Shown: positions 1 through 5,199, numbered from the stretch's first letter. The stretch is DNA of 11,995 bases from JBGOUJ01 sp041477005 (GCA_041477005.1 JBGOUJ010000185.1:1-11995), one strand, 5' to 3'. The notes: generated from the sequence alone by a model not told the origin. Numbers and translations are program-made.

Positions 1-114
1 CTCGCGAAGAATCGGCGCCACCAGCGACAGCACCTGGCGGTCGAGCAGGTTGATGGTGATGGAGAAGAAGAGGAGCGTCAGGATCCACCAGCGCCGGTGG
101 CGGGTTTCGATCAC
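1..114 (-). CDS. MFS transporter, N-terminal fragment (cut by window edge)
   Basis: Only the first 38 codons are inside the window; the gene continues beyond position 1. Reading the minus strand from a GTG at 114-112, the peptide has a short basic start (MIETRHRR), then a hydrophobic helix (WWILTLLFFSITINLLDR) and QVLSLVAPILRE. The helix followed by N-x-L-D-R-Q is the usual TM1 and loop of major facilitator transporters of the hexuronate/sugar-acid type. The frame has a stop at 141-139 and no ATG or other good start upstream of the GTG, so this start is likely, although no clear ribosome binding site is visible. It diverges from the deaminase-like gene with only 26 bp between the start codons, so the two must share or overlap promoters. 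Substrate cannot be told from this piece; a sugar or amino-sugar derivative would fit the neighbour. Confidence 0.7.
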   Translation of the reverse strand, partial: MIETRHRRWWILTLLFFSITINLLDRQVLSLVAPILRE

Positions 115-140
115 TAGATCGACAATGTTACCATCGCTCT

Positions 141-1004
141 ATGCTGCCCATGGACGGGATCGAGCGTCTGATGTCGATGCCGATCGAGCAGTTGGATGCT
201 CGGGGGCGGCTCAAGTTTCGGCTGTTTGACGACATTCCGGCGTTGCTGGGGCACTTCGCGCGGTCGGTCGCCGACGAGATCCGGGCTGGGAACGAGCGTG
301 GCGAGCCGACGCGGCTGATTGTTCCCGTCGGGCCGGTGGCGCAGTATCCGATGCTGGCCGCGATCACCAACCGCGAGCGCCTCAGTTGGAGGAACGTGTT
401 TCTCTTCCAGATGGACGAGTACCTGGACTGGCAGGGGAGGCCTCTTCCCGTCACCCACCCGCTCAGCTTCGAAGGCTGCCTGCGGCGGTGCTTGATCGAA
501 GCGATCGACGAAGACCTGCGGCCGCCGCCCGAGCATCACGTCGTCCCGCATCCGTTTCGCATTGATGAGATCAGCGAAAAGATCCGCGAAGCCGGGGGTG
601 TCGACGCCTGCTACGGCGGCGTCGGCTATCACGGCCACGTGGCTTTCAACGAGCCGCCCAACACTCGCTGGAGGCGCATTTCGGAGCAGGAGCTGCGGGA
701 GTCGCTGACGCGGGTGGTAGCGCTCGGGAGCGACTCGATCGTGGTGCAGTCGATCGGCACGGCCGGCGGCAACGCCGCGGCCATCCCGCCGATGGCTGTG
801 ACCCTCGGGATGAAAGACGTCCTGGCGTCGCGCCGCATCCGCCTCTATTGCGCCGGCGGCGAGCGGCATCGGGCGATCTTTCGGATCGCGGTGGCCGGCG
901 AGGTGACGACCGATTATCCCGTGACGCTGCTGCAGGGACACCCGGACGCCATCGTTCACACCGACCGGGCCACGGCGGCGCCCATCGCGGTCGGGCTGAG
1001 ATGA
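141..1004 (+). CDS. Glucosamine-6-phosphate deaminase/isomerase-like protein (NagB family)
   Basis: 287 aa, slightly longer than E. coli NagB (266 aa). NagB-family enzymes convert glucosamine-6-phosphate to fructose-6-phosphate and ammonia in the cytoplasm. Visible family features are the phosphate-loop-like LIVPVGPVAQYP (about residues 59-70), the FQMDEY motif with Asp92 (E. coli Asp72), and GGVGYHGHVAFNEP (159-172). His166 matches the catalytic His143 and Glu171 matches Glu148. The residue equivalent to E. coli Asp141 is His164, so one of the catalytic acid positions is changed. A late PMAVTLGMKDVL block and a C-terminal LLQGHPDAIVHTD block also fit the family. Several ATGs (141, 150, 171, 177) are possible starts and none has a strong Shine-Dalgarno sequence; the first was kept. 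The divergent transporter and the following amidohydrolase remnant suggest an amino-sugar or sugar catabolic locus. Family assignment is firm; the exact substrate is not. Confidence 0.85.
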   Translation: MLPMDGIERLMSMPIEQLDARGRLKFRLFDDIPALLGHFARSVADEIRAGNERGEPTRLIVPVGPVAQYPMLAAITNRERLSWRNVFLFQMDEYLDWQGRPLPVTHPLSFEGCLRRCLIEAIDEDLRPPPEHHVVPHPFRIDEISEKIREAGGVDACYGGVGYHGHVAFNEPPNTRWRRISEQELRESLTRVVALGSDSIVVQSIGTAGGNAAAIPPMAVTLGMKDVLASRRIRLYCAGGERHRAIFRIAVAGEVTTDYPVTLLQGHPDAIVHTDRATAAPIAVGLR

Positions 1005-1008
1005 GAGC

Positions 1009-1153
1009 ATGGTGATCGATTTCCACGCCCATTACCCCCGTCAGAGAAACCTCATTCCGCGCCTGATCGAGGCGCTGCGAGATCGGCTTGCCGTGTGAGA
1101 CCTGGGACAAGGTTTACGGCGGCACCGCCGCGCGGTTGCTGGGAATCGAGTGA
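1009..1153 (+). pseudogene. Amidohydrolase remnant (internal deletion)
   Basis: An ATG at 1009 opens MVIDFHAHYPRQ, the typical N-terminus of an amidohydrolase_2-type TIM-barrel metal hydrolase (D-x-H-x-H metal ligands on strand 1). That frame stops after 29 codons at 1096-1098. In the +1 frame the next bases read IGLPCETWDKVYGG, then TAARLLGIE and a stop at 1151-1153. This is the usual C-terminus of the same family (a helix ending in N/T-A-A-R-L-L-G-I/L). A complete member has roughly 270-300 codons, so most of the gene has been lost and the junction is out of frame. It starts 5 bp after the deaminase-like gene, as an operon partner would. The alternative, a chance match of both ends, seems unlikely because both pieces are in the right order and at the right places. 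Confidence 0.65.
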
Positions 1154-1170
1154 CCCGACCGGAGGCGAAG

Positions 1171-2499
1171 ATGACACGTCGATCGCTGTTGCTGCTGCTG
1201 GGCGGAGGCTTCGCGCCGCAGGGCCGGTGGGGCTGGGCGGCCATCACCCCGGAGGAGGCAGCGCTGCGGGCGAAGGAGAAGCTGCTCGTCCACTCGTCGC
1301 GGCCGCTCGACGCGGAGACGCCGCCCGAATTGCTGGATTCCTGGATCACGCCGATCCCGCGCTTCTTCGTGCGCAGTCATTTTTATATTCCGCAGGTCGA
1401 GGCCGCCCGGTGGGAGCTGGTGGTAGAGGGTCTGGTTGAGAAGCCGCTGCACCTGAAGCTGGAGCAAATCCGGCGGATGCCGCGGGTGGAGCGCGTGGTC
1501 ACAATCGAGTGCGCCGGCAACGGCCGGGCTTATTTCGAGCCGCACGTGGCCGGCACGCAGTGGCGCAAAGGCGCGGTGGGGACGGCGCGCTGGAAGGGCG
1601 TGCGGCTGCGCGACGTGCTGGCGCAGGCGGTGCTGAAGCCGGAGGCCCAGCACGTGATTTTCGACGGCGCCGATACGGGCATCGCCACGGCGCCCGATTT
1701 CGTGCGCAGCGTGCCGCTCGAAAAATGCCTGCACCCGGATACGCTGCTGGCGACGCACATGAACGGCGTGCCGATTCCCCTCGCCCACGGCTTCCCGCTG
1801 CGGCTGATCACGCCGGGCTGGGAGGGCGCGGCCTCGGTGAAGTGGCTGACGAAAATGACGGCGTCGCCGCGGGAGGCCGATGGCTTCTTCATGAAGACGG
1901 CGTACCGCTATCCGACCCGCCCGCTCGCGGCCGGCGAGGCCGTGGACGCGAAGGATATGCTCCCCGTCACCTCGCTGGCCGTCAAGTCGCTCATCACCCG
2001 GGCGGCCGGGCCGGTCGAAGGCTTCGCCTGGGCCGGAGAGGCCGACGTGGTGAAAGTCGAGGTTTCGACCGACGGCGGAGGCACGTGGAAGGAGGCGAAG
2101 CTGGGCTCCGAGAAAGCGCCCTTCGCCTGGCGGCGCTTCCGCTACGACTCGAAGCCCGCGGGCGGCGGTCAACCGGCGGTGATGTCACGGGCCACCGACA
2201 GCCGTGGCCGCACCCAGCCTGCGGCTCCGGCCTGGAACCCTTCCGGTTACTTGCATAATGTGGCCGATTCGGCTCCCAGGTCGGAGCCCTCGAAAATCGA
2301 GGAGTTGCCCGCCGGCGAGGGCCGGCAGATCGCCATGGAACGCTGCCTGGCCTGCCACGATTCCCAGTTCATCCTCGAGCAGCGTCTCGATTCCGGCCGC
2401 TGGGCGCGCGAAGTCGAAAAAATGATGCGCTGGGGCAGCCCGGTTAGCGAGAAAGAGAAGGACAGCCTGGTCCGCTACCTGGCGGAGAACTTCAAGTGA
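1171..2499 (+). CDS. Sulfite oxidase-type molybdopterin oxidoreductase with C-terminal cytochrome c domain
   Basis: 442 aa from the ATG at 1171, which has a GGAGG six bases upstream; an in-frame GTG at 1150 is less likely. The N-terminus MTRRSLLLLLGGG resembles a Tat signal (twin Arg before a hydrophobic run), so export with Mo cofactor is expected. Residues about 65-230 form the molybdopterin-binding fold: VVTIECAGNGR contains Cys114, the expected Mo-ligating cysteine, and GAVGTARWKGVRLRDVL and the LATHMNGVPIPLAHGFPLRL block are typical of sulfite oxidases. Residues about 240-350 match the Mo-co dimerisation domain (sequence around STDGGGTWKEAKL). The end is a small c-type haem domain, CLACH at 392-396, with Met418 or Met419 a possible axial ligand. 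Electrons from sulfite (or a related substrate) would pass to the fused haem and then to a respiratory cytochrome. It follows the amidohydrolase remnant but has no obvious functional link to it. Confidence 0.88.
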   Translation: MTRRSLLLLLGGGFAPQGRWGWAAITPEEAALRAKEKLLVHSSRPLDAETPPELLDSWITPIPRFFVRSHFYIPQVEAARWELVVEGLVEKPLHLKLEQIRRMPRVERVVTIECAGNGRAYFEPHVAGTQWRKGAVGTARWKGVRLRDVLAQAVLKPEAQHVIFDGADTGIATAPDFVRSVPLEKCLHPDTLLATHMNGVPIPLAHGFPLRLITPGWEGAASVKWLTKMTASPREADGFFMKTAYRYPTRPLAAGEAVDAKDMLPVTSLAVKSLITRAAGPVEGFAWAGEADVVKVEVSTDGGGTWKEAKLGSEKAPFAWRRFRYDSKPAGGGQPAVMSRATDSRGRTQPAAPAWNPSGYLHNVADSAPRSEPSKIEELPAGEGRQIAMERCLACHDSQFILEQRLDSGRWAREVEKMMRWGSPVSEKEKDSLVRYLAENFK

Positions 2500-2531
2500 G
2501 GAAAGACGGCGATCCGCTGCGGCCGGCGCGC

Positions 2532-2551
2532 TGCCGGGCGCATTCCCGGCA
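2532..2551 (+). terminator. GC-rich hairpin after the sulfite oxidase-like gene
   Basis: Perfect inverted repeat TGCCGGG-CGCATT-CCCGGCA, 33 bp past the stop codon. There is no T-tract after it, so it would be an atypical terminator or a mRNA 3'-end stabiliser. Confidence 0.35.
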
Positions 2552-2566
2552 AGAGATCGCGCGGCG

Positions 2567-2632
2567 TTGCCGGCGGGATTGACTGAGCATTGCCGGATTG
2601 ACTGAGCATTGCCGGATTGACTGAGCATTGCC
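2567..2632. repeat. Short tandem repeat, about 3 copies of a 19-bp unit
   Basis: The unit TTGCCGGATTGACTGAGCA occurs perfectly at 2590-2608 and 2609-2627. A first copy at 2567-2589 has four extra bases (CGGG) after TTGCCGG, and a fourth starts at 2628 (TTGCC) before diverging. It lies between the stop of the sulfite oxidase-like gene and the AT-rich promoter island. There are no unique spacers between units, so it is not a CRISPR array. The 19-bp period is not a multiple of three. Confidence 0.85.
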
Positions 2633-2648
2633 CGCGCGGCGATGCGGC

Positions 2649-2749
2649 TTAATTTAGGTGAAAGTAGAAATATAATCCACTAATCCTTTAAAAATCTACG
2701 GATTTCATAGAAACATGAGGTTGACAAAGCCCTAAATTGGTGCAAGACT
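2649..2749 (+). promoter_or_regulatory. AT-rich promoter island upstream of the membrane-protein gene
   Basis: This stretch is strikingly AT-rich against its surroundings. It holds a perfect TATAAT at 2671-2676 with a weak TTAATT 16 bp upstream (2649-2654). A perfect TTGACA at 2721-2726 has a poor -10 (AAGACT, 2744-2749) at 17-bp spacing. Either could drive the gene starting at 2782 with a sigma-70-type polymerase. No sigma-54-type -24/-12 pair was seen here. Confidence 0.45.
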
Positions 2750-2781
2750 TCAAAATATCCAATAGCACCGAAGGAGGGGCT

Positions 2782-3372
2782 ATGTCAACTTTGAGAGATG
2801 CTGTGTTGCAGCGCTCTGGGGATATCCAGAGCATGCCCGTGCGCCTTTGGAAGCGCGTCCGAGGGCTGCCCCGTCCGCTGCAACCGCCGCTGCTGGCGCT
2901 GGCCGCCGTGCTGGTCAACCTGTTTCTATTCTGGCTGGCGCTGGCCACCGGACACCTGTACAGTTGCTTCACTGTAGCAGGAATTGTGAATGGCGCCGCC
3001 ATTTCCGTGATCGTCGTCGCGCTGTCGAGCGAGAAACTTCAAGCGGGCTTGATCGGCCTGCTGGGCGGCATCTGGCTGGACAACATCGCCAGCCAGGAGA
3101 CCCTGGCGCGAAGGGCCATTCGCACCGCCGCCCAGTTCATGCATGGCGTGGTGAGCGATCTCCAGATCCAGGTGAGCCTGCCGGGCGCAACGCAGGAACA
3201 GGCCCTGCAGTTCGTGGACACGGCGGTGGTTTACGCCGTCTGGATCGCACTGGCGTCGGTTCTGGCCTCGCTCCTGGTGAAGTGGGTCAGTGACGTGGGC
3301 GTCGCCCGGATGGCGAGCCGGTCGAGAGTCAGCGCGGTCAACCTGGTGTCGGCGGATCGAGGCGGAGTTTGA
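2782..3372 (+). CDS. Unrecognised membrane protein, about four helices
   Basis: 196 aa. The ATG at 2782 was chosen because a very strong AAGGAGGGG lies just upstream; an in-frame GTG at 2737 lacks one. I do not recognise the family. The first 30 residues are amphipathic and basic (RLWKRVRGLPRP). Hydrophobic segments follow at about 36-58 (LLALAAVLVNLFLFWLALA), 65-82 (VAGIVNGAAISVIVVAL), 88-102 (LIGLLGGIWL) and 150-172 (VVYAVWIALASVLASLL). The last two segments flank a soluble loop of about 45 residues containing ARRAIRTAAQF. The C-terminal 25 residues are polar and basic (ARMASRSRVSAVN). It appears to be a single-gene unit with its own promoter island and a possible terminator. A 7-bp hairpin lies inside codons 11-17. 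Nothing in the sequence indicates a substrate or partner. Confidence 0.75.
   Translation: MSTLRDAVLQRSGDIQSMPVRLWKRVRGLPRPLQPPLLALAAVLVNLFLFWLALATGHLYSCFTVAGIVNGAAISVIVVALSSEKLQAGLIGLLGGIWLDNIASQETLARRAIRTAAQFMHGVVSDLQIQVSLPGATQEQALQFVDTAVVYAVWIALASVLASLLVKWVSDVGVARMASRSRVSAVNLVSADRGGV
2813..2832 (+). other. Hairpin inside the start of the membrane-protein gene
   Basis: GCTCTGG at 2813-2819 pairs perfectly with CCAGAGC at 2826-2832 across a six-base loop, about 30 bases after the start codon. It could slow or tune early translation, or simply reflect codon choice. Confidence 0.4.
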
Positions 3373-3418
3373 AGCCTTCGGTTCGCTTCTAGCCGGGCAG
3401 CTCCCCAGCCTGCGATCC

Positions 3419-3442
3419 TTTTGCTCCCGCAAAGACTTTTTT
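3419..3442 (+). terminator. Weak Rho-independent-like terminator
   Basis: TTTTGC-TCCC-GCAAAG forms a short stem (one T-G pair), followed by AC and then six T residues. It sits 46 bp after the stop of the membrane-protein gene. The stem is weak, and the T run may instead be part of the decayed minus-strand gene. Confidence 0.3.
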
Positions 3443-3533
3443 GGTGAGCAGTGAGGTCTTGATGGCTTCCTTGCCGACTGGGCCGCTCGCGAAGGGCGGC
3501 CGGCCGGTGCGGATGTGTGTTTGCAAACGCCAG

Positions 3534-3565
3534 CAGTTGGCGATCGGTGCAGTTGGCCAGTTGGC
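3534..3565. repeat. Three direct copies of CAGTTGGC
   Basis: The octamer CAGTTGGC occurs at 3534-3541, 3550-3557 and 3558-3565 in the gene-free stretch. Just before it is a perfect 10-bp palindrome, GTTTGCAAAC (3519-3528). These may be protein-binding sites or leftovers of the decayed minus-strand frame. Confidence 0.4.
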
Positions 3566-3590
3566 GAAAGGCGCCGTTGTCTTCGTCCTT

Positions 3591-3611
3591 GCCGGCGGGC
3601 TTCGCGCCGGC
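3591..3611. other. GC-rich perfect hairpin in the gene-free stretch
   Basis: GCCGGCG at 3591-3597 pairs with CGCCGGC at 3605-3611 around a seven-base loop. No T-tract follows on either strand, so it is not a standard terminator. Confidence 0.4.
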
Positions 3612-3798
3612 CCGAACAGCCCCCCGACGGCGTGTTGTCGAGGGTCTCGATGAGGACCGGCTCGCCACCGCTCTTCTTGGTGAATGTGGGCCCCGCTTCG
3701 GCGCCCGGCGCACCGGCGGCGAGGAGAAATTCTCTGCGAGAGGTGGAATTCCTACGCCGGGGAGTCCAGCGGTTCCAGTTCGGAGAGGTCAATCGGTG

Positions 3799-3814
3799 TG
3801 GCAGCCAAAATGCA
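3799..3814 (+). promoter_or_regulatory. Sigma-54-like -24/-12 promoter before the DksA-type gene
   Basis: TGGCAG-CCAAA-ATGCA matches the sigma-54 consensus TGGCAC-N5-TTGCA at 9 of 11 positions. The invariant GG (3800-3801) and GC (3812-3813) are exactly 10 bp apart. The expected start, about 3825, leaves a short leader containing GGGAGG (3835-3840) before the ATG at 3846. An NtrC-class activator is encoded in this window. Confidence 0.45.
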
Positions 3815-3845
3815 CTCAGAAATCGGCGGACGGCGGGAGGCGAAT

Positions 3846-4196
3846 ATGTGGACCATGGAAACCGAGAGATATGAGCGAATCTTGACCGAGATTGTCAACC
3901 GGTACGATCGCCGCTCACAGCCGGTCGAAGAGCCATTGCAGCCTTCCGACTTCGTCGAGCATGCGGTCGCTGATCATTCCCAGTACATTGATGCGCTCAG
4001 CGAGCAGATCCGTTCGCGCATCTGCGAAGCGGCGCACGACGCTCTGTCCAGGCTCCACTCCGGCGATTTCGGGAGATGCGTCGATTGCGGAAGGCCGATC
4101 AGCCCCAAACGGCTGACGGCCGTGCCGTGGGCCGAGCGCTGCGTCGCTTGCCAGGCGGAGAAGGAAACTGCCGCCGAGTGGGCCGTAGCAGCCTGA
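3846..4196 (+). CDS. TraR/DksA-type C4 zinc-finger protein
   Basis: 116 aa. The ATG at 3846 was chosen for the GGGAGG five bases upstream. Members of this family bind RNA polymerase through its secondary channel and adjust transcription, often with ppGpp. The C-terminal part has the C4 zinc finger CVDCGRPISPKRL followed by TAVPWAERCVAC (Cys78, Cys81, Cys99, Cys102), preceded by a helical region (about 40-72) expected to form one arm of the coiled coil. Aligning the step into the zinc finger (GDFGRC, as DFGYC in E. coli DksA) places D35-F-V-E38-H-A40 opposite the coiled-coil tip DxxDxA, so the second acid is Glu, not Asp. It is shorter than E. coli DksA (151 aa), mostly at the N-terminus. A sigma-54-like element lies upstream and the dyad-rich region downstream, so it may share control with the redox operon. 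Whether it acts on polymerase is inferred. Confidence 0.82.
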   Translation: MWTMETERYERILTEIVNRYDRRSQPVEEPLQPSDFVEHAVADHSQYIDALSEQIRSRICEAAHDALSRLHSGDFGRCVDCGRPISPKRLTAVPWAERCVACQAEKETAAEWAVAA

Positions 4197-4199
4197 ACT

Positions 4200-4214
4200 G
4201 TTGTGTCCGGCAAC
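4200..4214. promoter_or_regulatory. Dyad site 0 (GTTGT-N5-GCAAC)
   Basis: GTTGT-GTCCG-GCAAC, directly after the stop of the DksA-type gene. It has one mismatch from the GTTGC-N5-GCAAC pattern of the sites downstream and the same 5-bp spacing. It is about 288 bp upstream of the predicted sigma-54 start of the redox operon. Confidence 0.4.
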
Positions 4215-4289
4215 ACAGACTGCGGAATAACACCCAGCCGTTCTCCCCGTCAACTTCTTCGCCGTTCGTTGCAATCCACCACAGGCGCC

Positions 4290-4304
4290 GTTGCCGATCG
4301 CAAC
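4290..4304. promoter_or_regulatory. Dyad site 1 (GTTGC-N5-GCAAC), perfect arms
   Basis: GTTGC-CGATC-GCAAC with perfect 5-bp arms, about 198 bp upstream of the predicted operon start. Lone half-site GTTGCAA at 4268-4274 lies nearby. It fits an upstream activator site for an NtrC-class dimer. Confidence 0.5.
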
Positions 4305-4355
4305 AAAACTAACCCTCTCCGTTTGTAGCATTTCCTCTGATCAGTGCCTCCGTGC

Positions 4356-4370
4356 GTTGCGAAATACAAC
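4356..4370. promoter_or_regulatory. Dyad site 2 (GTTGC-N5-ACAAC)
   Basis: GTTGC-GAAAT-ACAAC, same 5-bp spacing as sites 0 and 1 with one mismatched pair in the arms. The flanking C and G extend a CGTTG...CAACG symmetry. It is centred about 132 bp before the predicted start. Confidence 0.5.
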
Positions 4371-4404
4371 GAATGGCCGGGGCCCGCCATTCCACCCCTG
4401 GAGA

Positions 4405-4420
4405 GTTGCAACGTCGCAAC
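4405..4420. promoter_or_regulatory. Dyad site 3 (GTTGC-N6-GCAAC)
   Basis: GTTGC-AACGTC-GCAAC, perfect arms but 6-bp spacing; its left part GTTGCAAC is itself an 8-bp palindrome. It is centred about 83 bp before the predicted sigma-54 start, the usual enhancer distance. Confidence 0.5.
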
Positions 4421-4468
4421 CCGAAGCATTCCAAAGGTTTGCGAGAAAGGCAACAGCCCGCGGCCGGG

Positions 4469-4484
4469 CGGCGCCCGGGTTGCC
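4469..4484 (+). promoter_or_regulatory. Sigma-54-like -24/-12 promoter of the redox operon
   Basis: CGGCGC-CCGGG-TTGCC matches TGGCAC-N5-TTGCA at 8 of 11 positions, with GG (4470-4471) and GC (4482-4483) 10 bp apart. A start near 4495 gives a leader of about 24 bases that carries AAGGAGG (4506-4512) before the ATG at 4519. The operon encodes its own NtrC-class activator and four dyads lie upstream. In GC-rich DNA the bare GG-N10-GC pattern is common, so the call rests on context. Confidence 0.45.
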
Positions 4485-4518
4485 CTCTTACCGGGTGGAA
4501 GTTTCAAGGAGGCTCGCC

Positions 4519-5184
4519 ATGGTCGTCGCATTGGTTCTGATCACGTTTGCATTTTTCATCGCGGTGGACATCTTGATGAACCGCGAAAAGTATGCCTTCC
4601 CGGTGGCCGCCACCGTGCAGGAAGAGCCACGTAAGGCCCCGACCCCAGTGGTGGCCGGCGTACAGTTGCCGGAACACCTGCACTACCACCCGGGCCACAC
4701 TTGGGCCGCGGCGGAGGGAACCCACCGTTTGCGGGTCGGGATTGACGAGTTTGCAGCGCGGCTGCTGGGTCCACTCACCCAGGTGCAATTGCCGCTGCGG
4801 GGTCGCTGGTTCGGACAGGGCGAGCGCGGCTGGACGTTGCACGCCGCAGACCGCCAGGCCGGGCTGCCCATGCCGGTGGAGGGCGAAGTGATCGAGGTCA
4901 ACGAACAAGCTCTGGCTCATCCGGAGAAGATCACGGCCGATCCGTATGGAGAAGGCTGGCTCCTGGTGGTGCGCACAGCGGACCCGGTCCTGAGCCTGCG
5001 CAACCTGCTGAATGGGAGCCTCGCCCGGCGCTGGATGGAAGACACCGTGGCGGAGCTGCGCCGCATGGTCGCACCCCTGGCTCCGGCCACCGCACCCGAC
5101 GGCGGGCTGCTGATGACGGGCATCGCCGGGCAGTTGGACGCCACGCAGTGGGAGGCGGTCACCCGGCGGTTCTTCCGGCTGTGA
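4519..5184 (+). CDS. Membrane-anchored GcvH-like protein lacking the lipoyl lysine
   Basis: 221 aa; the ATG at 4519 follows a strong AAGGAGG. Residues 2-19 (VVALVLITFAFFIAVDIL) form one N-terminal helix followed by MNREKY, so the rest probably faces the cytoplasm. After a Pro-rich linker, residues about 54-155 follow the glycine cleavage H-protein fold: HYHPGHTWAAAEG, LRVGIDEFAARLLGPL, PVEGEVIEVNEQAL and DPYGEGWLLVVR. In true H proteins the lysine of ESVKA carries lipoate eight residues before the P-V-S-G-E turn; here that position is Asp111 (LHAADRQAG). So it cannot be lipoylated in the standard way and is unlikely to serve glycine cleavage. The C-terminal 65 residues are an extra helical part (WMEDTVAELRRMV). 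It heads the operon with the HybA- and HybB-like genes, so a structural or electron-transfer assembly role is inferred. Confidence 0.8.
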   Translation: MVVALVLITFAFFIAVDILMNREKYAFPVAATVQEEPRKAPTPVVAGVQLPEHLHYHPGHTWAAAEGTHRLRVGIDEFAARLLGPLTQVQLPLRGRWFGQGERGWTLHAADRQAGLPMPVEGEVIEVNEQALAHPEKITADPYGEGWLLVVRTADPVLSLRNLLNGSLARRWMEDTVAELRRMVAPLAPATAPDGGLLMTGIAGQLDATQWEAVTRRFFRL

Positions 5185-5199
5185 CGGGAACCGCTCCCG
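5185..5199 (+). other. Small intercistronic hairpin
   Basis: CGGGA-ACCGC-TCCCG directly follows the stop of the GcvH-like gene, in the only gap of notable size (60 bp) within the operon. It may tune relative expression or mRNA stability; no T-tract follows. Confidence 0.3.

Larger units (their letters stand above)
3389..3750 (-). pseudogene. Possible decayed Tat-signal gene (minus strand, frame-shifted)
   Basis: No intact gene lies between 3373 and 3845. On the minus strand three open pieces in three frames follow one another and look protein-like. The first, near 3741, reads SRREFLLAAGAPGAEAGPTF and then TKKSGGEPVLIETLDNTP, resembling a Tat signal peptide and the start of a mature protein. 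Around 3600-3500 a second frame reads KDEDNGAFRQLANCTDR and QLLAFAN. From about 3525 a third frame reads TGRPPFASGPVGKEAIKTSL, continues LTKKVFAGAKGSQAGELPG, and ends at a TAG (3391-3389). The family is not recognised. This would be an old exported-protein gene broken by at least two frameshifts. It could still be chance, since GC-rich DNA leaves many frames open. Confidence 0.35.

Noticed and set aside
114..1010. Long open frame on the minus strand opposite the NagB-like gene
   Set aside because: Arg/His/Pro-rich sequence with no recognisable motif; a GC-rich antisense shadow of a gene with clear family motifs.
1150..1170. GTG at 1150 as start of the sulfite oxidase-like gene
   Set aside because: The ATG at 1171 has a GGAGG at proper distance and puts the twin-Arg motif right at the N-terminus.
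2567..2632. CRISPR array
   Set aside because: The 19-bp units abut directly with no unique spacers and there are no cas genes.
4360..4400. Sigma-54 promoter at the GGCCGGGGCCCGCC stretch
   Set aside because: The GG to GC spacing is 9 bp, not 10, and the rest does not fit; the element at 4469-4484 is better.
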